Assembly (NCBI RefSeq): GCF_000017505.1
Contig: NC_009675.1
Location: 2,170,001-2,234,000 of the forward strand
Direction of reading: 5' to 3'
Source: Anaeromyxobacter sp. Fw109-5
GTDB lineage: Bacteria; Myxococcota; Myxococcia; Myxococcales; Anaeromyxobacteraceae
Length of the DNA: 64,000 nucleotides
Below are positions 31,046-39,321 of this stretch, one piece after another. Every line of letters begins with the position of its first letter. The stretch's first letter is position 1. Made by a program: the position numbers and the translations under genes. The notes under the pieces were generated by a model. The model saw only the letters and a program-made list of their open reading frames with translations, searched no databases and was not told the DNA's origin.

Positions 31046-31276
31046 ATGCGCGACCTCGTCCTCTGGCTCGCCCGCGAGCTCGTCGAGAGGAAGGACGGCG
31101 TGAAGGTCGAGGTGCTCGAGCGCGATCGCTCGACGGTCCTCGAGCTCTCCGTCGCCCCCGACGATCTCGGGCGCGTCATCGGCCGGGGCGGCCGCACCGC
31201 GAAGGCGCTGCGGACCGTGCTCGACGCCGCCGCACGCCGGGAGGGACGGCGCGCGGTGCTCGACATCCTCGACTGA
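31046..31276 (+). CDS. khpA: KH-domain RNA-binding protein KhpA
   Basis: A 76-aa single KH domain. The GxxG loop lies in VIGRGGRTAKALRTVL (about residues 47-62) and the start MRDLVLWLARELVERKDGVKV fits the family. KhpA binds RNA with KhpB and in other bacteria links cell division and elongation to sRNA-type control. It starts 7 bases after rpsP and is followed after 1 base by rimM. Confidence 0.93.
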   Translation: MRDLVLWLARELVERKDGVKVEVLERDRSTVLELSVAPDDLGRVIGRGGRTAKALRTVLDAAARREGRRAVLDILD

Positions 31277-31277
31277 C

Positions 31278-31775
31278 GTGGCGCGCATCCGGCTCGGCAA
31301 GGTCGTCCGGGCCGTCGGCCTGAAGGGCCACCTCGGGGTGGCCGGGAGCGAGGGCGCGCTCGCGACGGTGCGCAGGATCGCGCTGAGGCGCGAGGGCGAG
31401 CCGGAGCCGCCGCTGCAGGAGGTGCTCGAGGCGCGCCCGCAGGGACGCCTCTGGGCGGTGAGGATCGAGGGGGTCTCCGACCGAACGTCGGCGGAGGCGT
31501 GGGTGGGGGCGGAGGTGCTCGCGCTTCGGGAGGATCTTCCGGAGGCGGGCGAGGCGCGGCACTACTGGGCCGACCTCGAGGGGCTTCCGGTGGTGACGGT
31601 CGCGGGGGCGGCGATCGGCACGGTGACCGGGCTGTACGAGACGGGCGGCGTGGACGTGCTGGTGGTGACGACGGAGGAGGGCGGAGAGAAGCTCGTGCCG
31701 CTCGCCCCGTACGTCGAGGTGGACGTCGCGGGGCGGCGCGTGGTGGTGGATCCGCCCGAGGGGCTTCTGGACTGA
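31278..31775 (+). CDS. rimM: 16S rRNA processing protein RimM
   Basis: A 165-aa assembly factor for the 30S head that binds S19. [17 protein letters not shown] starts the RimM domain and the PRC-barrel part contains [21 protein letters not shown] and [27 protein letters not shown] in separate segments. GTG start right behind khpA, overlapping transcription unit. Confidence 0.95.
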   Translation: MARIRLGKVVRAVGLKGHLGVAGSEGALATVRRIALRREGEPEPPLQEVLEARPQGRLWAVRIEGVSDRTSAEAWVGAEVLALREDLPEAGEARHYWADLEGLPVVTVAGAAIGTVTGLYETGGVDVLVVTTEEGGEKLVPLAPYVEVDVAGRRVVVDPPEGLLD

Positions 31776-31854
31776 TCGAAGGGAAGGAGGCCGCAGGAGA
31801 CGAGGACGTGCGGTTCGGCAGGTTCACGACGGGCGGGGATCCCGCGGAGGCGCG

Positions 31855-32601
31855 ATGAGCGCGCGGCTCGAGGTGGAGATCCTGACGCTGTTCCCGCGGA
31901 TGTGCGAGGGCTACCTCGCGGAGAGCATCCTCGGGAAGGCCCGCGAGGCGGGGATCGTCTCGGTGAGCGTGTCGGACGTCCGGGAGCATGCCCGGGGCAA
32001 GCACCGCGTGGCCGACGACGCGCCCTACGGCGGCGGCGCCGGCATGGTGATGAAGCCCGAGCCGCTCACGGAGGCCATCGAGGCGGCGCGGGCGCGGCTG
32101 CCCGGGGCGCTCGTGGCGCTGACGAGCCCGCGGGGCGCCCGGCTCGACCAGGCCCTGGCGCGGCGGCTCGCGACGCACGGCAGGCTCGTGCTGGTCTGCG
32201 GCAGGTACGAAGGGGTGGATGAACGGGTGCTGGCGGCGGTTGACATGGAGGTCTCGATCGGAGACTTCGTCCTGACGGGCGGCGAGCTCGCGGCGCTGTG
32301 CGTCGTGGACGCCGCCGCGCGGCTCGTGCCGGGCGTGCTCGGCAACGAGGCGTCCGCCGGCGCCGAGAGCTTCGCGGGCGAGGACACGCTCCTCGAGTAC
32401 CCGCAGTACACGAGGCCCCCGGACTTCCGGGGGATGAAGGTCCCGGAGGTCCTCCTCTCTGGAGACCACCGGCGCATCGAGCGGTGGCGGCGTCGCGAGG
32501 CGCTGCGGGTCACGCGCGAGCGTAGGCCGGACCTCCTCGAGAGGGCGCGCCTCACTGAGAACGACCTCCGGCTCATCGACGCCGGAGACGACGAGCTGTA
32601 A
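31855..32601 (+). CDS. trmD: tRNA (guanine-N1)-methyltransferase
   Basis: A 248-aa SPOUT-fold enzyme that methylates G37 of tRNAs. The signature [23 protein letters not shown] forms the knot, with [13 protein letters not shown] and YPQYTRP also typical. The N-terminal [13 protein letters not shown] is conserved. A 79-base spacer separates it from rimM; rplS follows 15 bases later. Confidence 0.96.
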   Translation: MSARLEVEILTLFPRMCEGYLAESILGKAREAGIVSVSVSDVREHARGKHRVADDAPYGGGAGMVMKPEPLTEAIEAARARLPGALVALTSPRGARLDQALARRLATHGRLVLVCGRYEGVDERVLAAVDMEVSIGDFVLTGGELAALCVVDAAARLVPGVLGNEASAGAESFAGEDTLLEYPQYTRPPDFRGMKVPEVLLSGDHRRIERWRRREALRVTRERRPDLLERARLTENDLRLIDAGDDEL

Positions 32602-32616
32602 AGGAGAGCATCGATC

Positions 32617-33021
32617 ATGCTGCGCAAGGCGATTGCCGACATCCAGGCGAAGTACGTGCGGAAGGACGTCCCCGAGCTCCGCTCCGGGGACAGCGTCCGC
32701 GTCCACACGAAGATCAAGGAGGGCGACAAGGAGCGCATCCAGGTCTTCGAGGGCGTGGTCATCGCCTACCGGCGGGGCACCCCGGGCTCCTCGATGTTCA
32801 CCGTGCGGAAGATGAGCTACGGCGTGGGCGTCGAGCGCATGTTCCCGGTCCACAGCCCGCGGATCGACCGGATCGAGGTCACGGGCCACGGCGAGGTCCG
32901 CCGCTCGCGCCTCTACTACCTGCGCGGTCTGCAGGGGAAGGCCGCCCGCCTCCACCAGGAGGAGGGCCCTTCGTCCGCCGCCCCCGCCTCGACGCCGCCT
33001 GCGGCCGCGCCGCAGGCGTGA
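32617..33021 (+). CDS. rplS: 50S ribosomal protein L19
   Basis: A 134-aa protein at the 30S-50S interface. FRSGDSV-like [34 protein letters not shown] and [33 protein letters not shown] in parts are diagnostic. A short Pro/Ala tail is extra. Its stop is followed 18 bases later by a dispersed intergenic repeat. Confidence 0.97.
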   Translation: MLRKAIADIQAKYVRKDVPELRSGDSVRVHTKIKEGDKERIQVFEGVVIAYRRGTPGSSMFTVRKMSYGVGVERMFPVHSPRIDRIEVTGHGEVRRSRLYYLRGLQGKAARLHQEEGPSSAAPASTPPAAAPQA

Positions 33022-33039
33022 GGTCGTGAGTCGATCTCC

Positions 33040-33180
33040 GGACCGAGCCAGGCCGACGAGACGCGAGCAGCGCGAGGCGCGACGACCGAGCATGCCCGCA
33101 GGGTGTGCGAGGGAGGAGCGACGAAGCGATGCGACGCGCATCGCCGGCCGCGGCGACGGAGGGGATCGCTTCACGGCCTC
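33040..33180 (+). repeat. Bipartite intergenic repeat, copy A (after rplS)
   Basis: Block 1 (33040-33077) opens GGACCGAGCCAGGCCGACGA and matches 49316-49353 with two mismatches in 38 bases. Block 2 (33151-33180), CGGCGACGGAGGGG to TTCACGGCCTC, matches 49366-49398. Between them copy A has about 73 bases and copy B 12. The 279-base rplS to 33301 spacer holds this element and no credible gene. Confidence 0.7.
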
Positions 33181-33300
33181 CTGGGTCTACCTCGGCGACG
33201 TGGTGGGAGCGCGCCCCCGGTCAGCGCTCTCGCCCTGCTCGTTCGCGCGCGTGCGCGCCTTCCCGGGCACTGCGCCGGGCGCTAACATGCGCCCCCGAGC

Positions 33301-35139
33301 GTGATCCTCCTCGAGTTCGCAGCGCAGGGGGTGCGTGGCGTGGCGCCGTCGGGCGGCCGCGCGACGCTCCGCCCTGGCTACAACGTCGTGGCCGCGGACG
33401 GGCCGGTCCTGCGGCGCCTGTTCGAGGCGCTGCTGTACCCGGACCCGCGCGACGCGGAGGCGCTCCCGCGCGCGAACGCGGGGCCAGCCGGCGCGCCCAT
33501 GCGCGCCGGGCTCACGCTCGTCGGCGATGATCGCGTCACCTACCGGCTCGTGCGTGACTTCGCCGCCGGCTGCCAGCTGCACCGGTTCGACGCCGAGCGG
33601 CGGGCGTTCGCGCTCGTCTCGCAGGACCTCGCCGAGATCCGCGAGCTCTTCCGCTCCAGCGTCGGCGTGCCCACCCCTGGACGCCTCTCCGCGCTGCTCG
33701 CCCTCTCCGCCGCGGAGCTCCCCTCGCGGCAGGGAACGGGCGAGCTCTCGCGCGCGCCCGCGAGGGCCGCGCTCTCCCCGGACCAGGCGCGGCGCCGCAT
33801 CGCGCAGCTCGAGGCGGAGCTCGTGCAGGCGCGGGCCGCGGAGGCCCTGCAGGAGCGCGTGGACGCTCTGCAGGCTCGGCTCGCGGCCGCCGGCGAGGGC
33901 CTGCGGGGCGGTGACCGGATCCGCGAGGGGCTCGAGCGCGCGCTCGCCGCGCGCGGCGAGCTCGACGGGGCCGCGCGGGCGGCCGCCGCGCTCGGCGACG
34001 CGGAGGCGAAGCTCTCCCTCTACGAGCGTGCCAGCGCGAGGCGCGCCGAGGTGCTCGCGCGCACCGCCGCGGAGCGCTCGTCGCTCGACGAGGTGGACGC
34101 GCGCGGCGCGCCGGGCGCGCCGTGGCGCGCCGCGCCGTTCTGGGGCGCCGGCGCGGCCGGCGTCGCCCTGGCGATCGCGGGCGCGGCCGCCGCCGCGGCG
34201 GGCTCGGAGCTGCGGCACGCCGCGCTGCTCGCCGTGCCCGCCTTCGGGACCGCCGCGTGGTTCGCCTGGGACTGGATCGGCCGGCTCGAGGCCTGGGAAC
34301 GCGCGGCGCGCCGCCGGCGCGTGGTGGACGACTGGGAGCGCAAGGCGGTGGACTCGTTCGAGCGCGACGCCGCCGAGGTCCGCGCGGCGATCGCGGCCGC
34401 GGGCGTACCGGGGGTGGCCGAGCTGCGGGAGGCCGTCGGGCGCGTGGCCGACGCCGACGCCGTGGTGGCGGAGTGGCGCCGCCGCATGGCCGAGTGGCAG
34501 GCCTCGCCGGAGGCGATCGAGGCGGCCGCGGAGCGGCAGCGCCTGGAGGCGGAGCTGCGCCAGGCGGAGGGTAGGCTCGCCGAGCAGGTCGGCGGGTTCA
34601 CGCGGGACCCGCAGTCGATCGAGAGCGAGCTCCGGCGGCTCGAGGCCGACGCCAAGGGCTCGGGCGGCGCCGCGCCGGCCCCCCTCCCGCGCGCCACCCC
34701 CGCGCCGGGAGGCGACCCCCTGCGCGCGCTCCTCGAGCGGGCGGGCGCCGAGCTCGGAGCAGCGCCGGCGGCGCTCGCGCGCGGGCTCTCCGGGAGGGCC
34801 TCCCAGGCGCTCGCCGGGCTCTCGTTCCAGCGGCTGCAGGCCCTCGCCGTCGACGACCGCGTCCAGCTCGCGGTCCAGACCGGTGGCCGCGCCGCGCCGG
34901 TGGCCTCGCTCCCACCCGCCGATCGCGATCTCGTGTACCTGGCGCTGAAGCTCGCGCTCCTCGAGCAGGCGCTCGCGGGCGGGAAGGCCGTGGCGATCCT
35001 GGACGAGGCGTTCGGGGGGCTGTCGGACGGCGCGCGCCGCTTCGCGGCGCGCCTGCTGAAGCAGCTCGCTCGCCCGGGGCAGGTCCTGCACGCGACGGCC
35101 GATCCGGCCTTCCGGGAGGCGGCGGATCACGCCGCCTGA
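33301..35139 (+). CDS. SMC/YhaN-like coiled-coil ATPase with membrane segments, Walker A missing
   Basis: A 612-aa protein. The N-terminal MILLEFAAQGVRGV is like the RecF/SbcC/YhaN strand start, but where a P-loop is expected the sequence reads VVAADGPVLRRLFEAL with no GKS/T. Residues about 165-275 are Ala/Glu/Arg-rich coiled coil; about 279-327 hold two hydrophobic helices (GVALAIAGAAAAAAG and LLAVPAFGTAAWFAW); a second coiled coil follows. The C-terminal lobe is well kept: LPPADRDLVYLALKLALLE in signature position and Walker B VAILDEAFGGLSDG. ATP binding is thus doubtful unless supplied in another way. It lies between rplS and yraN; function unknown. Confidence 0.65.
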   Translation: MILLEFAAQGVRGVAPSGGRATLRPGYNVVAADGPVLRRLFEALLYPDPRDAEALPRANAGPAGAPMRAGLTLVGDDRVTYRLVRDFAAGCQLHRFDAERRAFALVSQDLAEIRELFRSSVGVPTPGRLSALLALSAAELPSRQGTGELSRAPARAALSPDQARRRIAQLEAELVQARAAEALQERVDALQARLAAAGEGLRGGDRIREGLERALAARGELDGAARAAAALGDAEAKLSLYERASARRAEVLARTAAERSSLDEVDARGAPGAPWRAAPFWGAGAAGVALAIAGAAAAAAGSELRHAALLAVPAFGTAAWFAWDWIGRLEAWERAARRRRVVDDWERKAVDSFERDAAEVRAAIAAAGVPGVAELREAVGRVADADAVVAEWRRRMAEWQASPEAIEAAAERQRLEAELRQAEGRLAEQVGGFTRDPQSIESELRRLEADAKGSGGAAPAPLPRATPAPGGDPLRALLERAGAELGAAPAALARGLSGRASQALAGLSFQRLQALAVDDRVQLAVQTGGRAAPVASLPPADRDLVYLALKLALLEQALAGGKAVAILDEAFGGLSDGARRFAARLLKQLARPGQVLHATADPAFREAADHAA

Positions 35140-35143
35140 GCGC

Positions 35144-35545
35144 ATGACGGACGGAGAGGGAGAGGCCGGCGATCGCCGCGCCCGCGGACGCGAGGCCGAG
35201 CGCATCGCGGAGGCGTTCCTCTCGCGCGCGGGCTTCGAGATCCTGGACCGCAACCACGCCACGCGCCGGGGAGAGGTGGACCTCGTCTGCCGCGAGGGCA
35301 GCGTCGTCTGCTTCGTCGAGGTGCGGAGCCGCACCTCGACCGCCCAGGGCGGCCCCGAGGAGACGGTGGGGCGCGGCAAGGCGCGGAGGGTCGTGGCGGC
35401 CGCCACCGACTGGGCGCTCCGGAACGGCGGCCTCGAGCAGGAGATGCGCTTCGACGTGGTCGCGGTCACCTTCGAGGAGGCCGGACCGCGCGTGGCGCTC
35501 TACCGCGGGGCGTTCGACGGCGAGGGGAAGCCGGGGCTGTGGTGA
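35144..35545 (+). CDS. YraN/UPF0102 family nuclease-fold protein
   Basis: A 133-aa protein. RGREAERIAEAFLSRAGFEILDRN, then GEVDLVCREGSVVCFVEVRSR matches the UPF0102 pattern, with the E-x-D ... ExR residues of a restriction-endonuclease-like core. Function in most bacteria is not established. It starts 4 bases after the SMC-like gene and overlaps rsmI, so the three are probably cotranscribed. Confidence 0.9.
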   Translation: MTDGEGEAGDRRARGREAERIAEAFLSRAGFEILDRNHATRRGEVDLVCREGSVVCFVEVRSRTSTAQGGPEETVGRGKARRVVAAATDWALRNGGLEQEMRFDVVAVTFEEAGPRVALYRGAFDGEGKPGLW

Positions 35546-36414
35546 GCGAGCGGGGAGAGCGGCGAGCGGCGGGGCCGGGCACGCTGTACGTGGTGGCCAC
35601 GCCCATCGGGAACCTCGGGGACCTCTCGCCGCGCGCGGCCGAGGTGCTCCGGGGCGTGCGGGCCGTCGCCGCCGAGGACACCCGGCGCACGCTGAAGCTG
35701 TTCGCGCACCTCGGCGCGCCCGCGCCGGCGCTCGTCTCGCTGCCGGCGTTCGACGAGCGCGGCCGCGTCGCGACGATCGTGGAGCGGCTGCTCGCGGGAG
35801 AGTCCGTGGCGCTGTGCACGGACGCGGGGACGCCGGGCGTGTCGGACCCGGGCGCCGCGCTCGTCGCGGCGGCGTGGGCGGCGGGCGCGAGGGTCGTCCC
35901 CGTCCCGGGGCCGAGCGCGGCGCTCGCCGCGCTCGCCGCGTCCGGGTTCCCTGCCGACCGGTTCCTCTTCGCCGGCTTCCTGCCGCGGAAGGGCGCCGGG
36001 CGCGCCGAGGCGCTGGGCCTCCTCGCCGCCACCCCCGCCACGCTCGTGCTGTACGAGGCCGGCAACCGGACGAGGGAGACGCTCGCGGACCTCGGCGCGG
36101 CGCTCGGCGATCGCGAAGCCCTCGTCGCGCGCGAGCTGACGAAGCTGCACGAGGAGCTGCTGCGCGGGCGGCTGTCGGCGCTCGCGGCGCGGCTCGAGGG
36201 CGAGGTCCGCGGCGAGGTGACGCTCGTCGTCTCCGGCGAGGGCGCCGCGCCGCGCGCGAGCGCAGCCCCGGAGATCCCGCTGGAGGAGGAGCTCGCGCGC
36301 CGGCTCGCCGCGGGCGAGGCGCCGTCCGCGATCGCCCGCGAGGTCGCCCGCGCGCGCGGGCTGAAGCGCGCGGACGTGTACTCCGCGCTCGAGCGGCTGA
36401 AGAAGGGCGGGTAG
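35542..36414 (+). CDS. rsmI: 16S rRNA (cytidine-1402-2'-O)-methyltransferase
   Basis: A 290-aa tetrapyrrole-methylase-fold enzyme that modifies C1402 in the decoding centre. LYVVATPIGNLGDLSPRA, VAAEDTRRTLKL, CTDAGTPGVSDPG and GPSAALAALAASGFPADRFLF mark the SAM-binding lobe. Start is GTG 35542 (overlapping the yraN stop) or GTG 35539; both give nearly the same protein. Together with RimM, TrmD and KhpA it extends the RNA-modification theme of the operon. Confidence 0.95.
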   Translation: MSERGERRAAGPGTLYVVATPIGNLGDLSPRAAEVLRGVRAVAAEDTRRTLKLFAHLGAPAPALVSLPAFDERGRVATIVERLLAGESVALCTDAGTPGVSDPGAALVAAAWAAGARVVPVPGPSAALAALAASGFPADRFLFAGFLPRKGAGRAEALGLLAATPATLVLYEAGNRTRETLADLGAALGDREALVARELTKLHEELLRGRLSALAARLEGEVRGEVTLVVSGEGAAPRASAAPEIPLEEELARRLAAGEAPSAIAREVARARGLKRADVYSALERLKKGG

Positions 36415-36436
36415 CGCGCCGCCGGCGGGAACGACC

Positions 36437-37522
36437 TCACTCCTCGCTTCGCGGCGCGGGAGCGCGCCCGGCGGCGGCGGCGCGGTGGAGCACCATCTCC
36501 GTGGAGGGGCCGGAGCGGGGGCGGCTGGCGGCGTCCACGAACCCGAGCCCGGCGTAGAGGCCCTGCGCCTCGCGCGTCACGAGGCGCACGACCCCGGCAT
36601 GGCGCACCGCCGGGTGGTCGAGGAGGAGCTCCGTCACGCGCCTGCCGAGGCCGCGTCCGCGCCAGGGCGGGGCCACCACGACGTCGTAGAGCCAGGCGCA
36701 CCTCCGGTCCGCCAGCGCCCGCCCCGAGGCGATCAGCGTGCCGTCCGGCGCGCGCGCGCCGACCCACGCCGTCGCCTCGCGGTGAACGGAGGCGATGAGC
36801 GCTCGCGGATGTCCTTCCCACCAGTACTCTCCGGCCAGGAGGGCCTCCACCGCCGGGCCGTCCTCCGGCGCGAGCGCGGCGTGGAGCGTCACCCCCTCGG
36901 CGGCGAGGAAGGGCGGGTCGGCGACGCCGGGGTTCGCCTCCCGGATGGCCTCGATCGCCTCCGCGTCCCCCGGCGCGCCGCGCTCCCACAGGCCGCGCAG
37001 GACCCGCCCGATCTCCTTCGGGCCGAGGTTCTGCAGGAGCTTGAACTTGCCCTCCACCCGCTCGAAGGGCACGGCGAAGACGAGCACGCCGGCGATCGGC
37101 CCGCCGTAGAGGGGGTCCCCGGCCGCGAGGGGCCGGTAGCGGCCCTCGGGCTGCCACCGCCTCATGAGCGCCTCGAGCGCGCGGGCCTTCGCGGCGGGCT
37201 CCTCGATCTCGGTGAGCGTCCCGTGCACCTGCACGCTCCGGAACAGCGTCGTGGCGGGGCATGCGCGCACCGGATCCCGCATCCAGCTCGGGACGCGGGT
37301 CACGACCTCCTCGGCGGAGACGACCGCGGGCCGCCCGAGGCAGGCCGCCTTCTCTCCGGCGCGCGCGCCGTGGAAGTAGACGCCGTCCTCGAGCACCGCC
37401 GCGTCGAGGGCCCGCAGCACGGGAGCGCCGGCGGGGGTGGTGGTGGCGAGGTGCACGACCGGGGCGCGCGCGAGGAGCGGGAGCGCGCGGCGGGCGTCGA
37501 CCCGGAACTCCGCTCGTCTCAT
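36437..37522 (-). CDS. Flavin-dependent oxidase-like/GNAT acetyltransferase fusion
   Basis: A 361-aa protein of two domains. Residues about 10-160 resemble the FMN-binding split barrel of pyridoxamine-phosphate-oxidase-like proteins (VVHLATTTPAGAPVLRALDAAV, GEKAACLGRPAVV, LFRSVQVHGTLTEIE, AVPFERVEGKFKLLQNL). Residues about 215-345 are a GNAT fold with the acetyl-CoA loop VVAPPWRGRGLGRRVTELLL and a closing LYAGLGFVDA. Such fusions may acetylate or detoxify small molecules; the substrate is unknown. The ATG is preceded at 6 bases by TACGCT, so a leaderless transcript is possible. A palindromic repeat element lies directly upstream. Confidence 0.8.
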   Translation of the reverse strand: MRRAEFRVDARRALPLLARAPVVHLATTTPAGAPVLRALDAAVLEDGVYFHGARAGEKAACLGRPAVVSAEEVVTRVPSWMRDPVRACPATTLFRSVQVHGTLTEIEEPAAKARALEALMRRWQPEGRYRPLAAGDPLYGGPIAGVLVFAVPFERVEGKFKLLQNLGPKEIGRVLRGLWERGAPGDAEAIEAIREANPGVADPPFLAAEGVTLHAALAPEDGPAVEALLAGEYWWEGHPRALIASVHREATAWVGARAPDGTLIASGRALADRRCAWLYDVVVAPPWRGRGLGRRVTELLLDHPAVRHAGVVRLVTREAQGLYAGLGFVDAASRPRSGPSTEMVLHRAAAAGRAPAPRSEE

Positions 37523-37538
37523 GCCCGCAGCGTATCAG

Positions 37539-37750
37539 CCCACCGGCTTTGCCGGTGGGGAGGGACGCGGCCGATGGTCCACTGCTGATCGTGCCGTGGG
37601 AGGGCCCCGCGCGAAGCGCGGGAGGGGCGAAGCCCCTCCGGCGGGGAACCTGCGCGCACCCGCGCCAGCGGGCGCGCAGGTTCACGGGCCCCGCCGAGCA
37701 GGGGAGGGGCCCCACCGGCTTTGCCGGTGGGGAGGGGGACGCAGTCCCCC
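37539..37750 (+). repeat. Composite palindromic (REP/MITE-like) element
   Basis: A 212-base gene-free stretch made almost wholly of hairpins: CCCACCGGC-TTT-GCCGGTGGG (37539-37559) and a second copy (37710-37732); CCCGCGC-GAA-GCGCGGG (37606-37622); GGAGGGGC-GAA-GCCCCTCC (37621-37639); a long stem of CGGCGGGG plus AACCTGCGCGC (37639-37657) with GCGCGCAGGTT plus CCCCGCCG (37672-37696); and GGGGGAC-GCA-GTCCCCC (37734-37750). The two outer CCGGCTTTGCCGG copies flank the inner ones. Confidence 0.85.
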
Positions 37751-37756
37751 GTGAGA

Positions 37757-39109
37757 TCAGAACTGCAGCACCCCGGCGACGGACAGCGCGAAGACGCTCG
37801 TCTCGCTGAAGCGGAACCGCCGCCCGGGCGCATCGTAGCGCCAGTCGAAGTTCGGGTTGAGGGCGGCGTTCGGCGTCAGGCCGGTGACGTCCCCGGCTTC
37901 GACGCCGGCGCGGCCGAGGGACTCGCCGCTCAGGAAGTGGGCGGTCTGCGTCGCGAGCGAGCCGCTCGCGTGCAGCGACACGAAGCGGGACGCGCGGAGA
38001 TACAGGCCGAACAGTCCGCCCATGGTGAGGTAAGGCTCGGTGGCGTGGAGCTTGCCGCTCATGTCGCTGAGCGGGTTGTAGAAGCGCTGCGACGAGGTGT
38101 AGTCCGCGAAGGCGCGCACGTCGATCGAGACCTTCTGATCCGCGGAGCGGTTCTCGTAGGGCACGAGCTCGGTGCCGAAGGTGACGCCCGCGATCCACGG
38201 CAGCCGGGCGGCCGAGTCGTCCTCCCAGCCCTGGTCGGCGCAGTTCGCCGCGCCCGCCGGGGTGGCCTCGCCGAGCGCGGGGTCCGCGAGCGCGGCCATG
38301 CGATCGCAGTTGGAGTACGTGCCGCTCGAGCGGCGCATGCCGGTGACGTGCGCCTTGAAGTACGGATCGATGGGCCCGAGCCGCCGCGAGAGCACGGTGT
38401 AGAGGTCGTACTTCCACACCTTGTCCCCGAAGGGCGCGGGGTTGCCCGACGAGACGTGAGGCGACGCCCAGCCGGCGGACCTCGGCCCGGCCGCGGGGTC
38501 GTACATGGACGCCGTCGGGAAGGTGAGGTCGGCGCCCACGAGCCAGAACGGCTTCGTGTCGTCTCTGGCGTCGCTGAAGATCCCCCACGCGAAGCCGGCC
38601 TTCACGTCCCCGGCGCGACCGCCGTGGTAGACGGTCGTGCCCGATCCGACCGGGAAGAGGGGACAGGCGGCCCCGCTCGGATCGCACAGCTGGCCCGTCG
38701 CGTCGATGTCGTTGTTCGCGATGGTGGAGTCGCGCTCCACCGAGAACCCGTTCACGATCGCGTAGCGCCAGGAGTGATCGTCCGCGAGCACGTAGGGCAG
38801 CTCGACGTGGAACTCCACGTCGCGGTGCAGCCCCACCGCGAAGCGCGGGACGAGCGCGTTCGTCACGCGCGTGTAGCGGAGCTCGTCCACGTCCACGACC
38901 GCGCCGAAGGGCGGGTTGAGCGACGGATCGGCCTGCTCGCGGGTGATCTTCCCGCGGAGCTGGGTGCGGTCCCAGCGCAGCGACACGTGCAGGTCGAAGA
39001 GGTTCCCGCCCTCGCTCGTGGCCACGCGGGCGATCTCGGCAGCCCCGGCGGGGCCGGCGAGCGCGACGAGGGTGCAGGCCGCGAGGGCGCGCAGGCGAAG
39101 CCGCCGCAT
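37757..39109 (-). CDS. Outer-membrane beta-barrel protein (hypothetical)
   Basis: A 450-aa secreted protein. Signal peptide about residues 1-23 (LRALAACTLVALAGPAGAAE). The body has alternating beta-strand patterns with many aromatic residues (FAVGLHRDVEFHVELPYVLAD, KVSIDVRAFADYTS, TMGGLFGLYLRASRFVSLHASG) and ends with SVFALSVAGVLQF, a terminal-Phe beta-signal of outer-membrane proteins. Two cysteine pairs (CDPSGAAC and a CDRM...NCADQ loop) lie in loops. I do not recognise the family; a transport or adhesin role is open. A TTGACC-17-TAGCGT promoter lies 55 bases upstream. Confidence 0.7.
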   Translation of the reverse strand: MRRLRLRALAACTLVALAGPAGAAEIARVATSEGGNLFDLHVSLRWDRTQLRGKITREQADPSLNPPFGAVVDVDELRYTRVTNALVPRFAVGLHRDVEFHVELPYVLADDHSWRYAIVNGFSVERDSTIANNDIDATGQLCDPSGAACPLFPVGSGTTVYHGGRAGDVKAGFAWGIFSDARDDTKPFWLVGADLTFPTASMYDPAAGPRSAGWASPHVSSGNPAPFGDKVWKYDLYTVLSRRLGPIDPYFKAHVTGMRRSSGTYSNCDRMAALADPALGEATPAGAANCADQGWEDDSAARLPWIAGVTFGTELVPYENRSADQKVSIDVRAFADYTSSQRFYNPLSDMSGKLHATEPYLTMGGLFGLYLRASRFVSLHASGSLATQTAHFLSGESLGRAGVEAGDVTGLTPNAALNPNFDWRYDAPGRRFRFSETSVFALSVAGVLQF

Positions 39110-39163
39110 GTCTCTCCTCCGTGAGGCGAGCGAAGGCCGCGAAAACGCGGCAAAACCGCGCCG

Positions 39164-39192
39164 ACGCTAGCAGCGGCCCCCTGGACGGTCAA
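39164..39192 (-). promoter_or_regulatory. Promoter of the beta-barrel gene
   Basis: On the minus strand TTGACC (39192-39187), 17-base spacer, TAGCGT (39169-39164). Leader of about 48 bases to the ATG at 39109. Confidence 0.65.
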
Positions 39193-39321
39193 GTTGGCAA
39201 GCCCCTGCCTGGTGCGTGCGAGTGCGCTCCCGGCGTCAGGCCACCGGCTCACGCCGAAGCGTTCGCTCCGGGCGGCGCCTCTCCTCGAGCCTGAAGTCCG
39301 GAGCCTGTAGCCCTGGAGCGA

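Noticed and set aside
33026-33304. A 92-aa frame between rplS and the SMC-like gene
   Set aside because: Arg/Ala-rich, poor codon pattern, and it overlaps the repeat element found again after rluD.
37519-37833. A 104-aa minus-strand frame in the palindromic region
   Set aside because: It translates the hairpins themselves and runs into the next gene; no start with a ribosome site.
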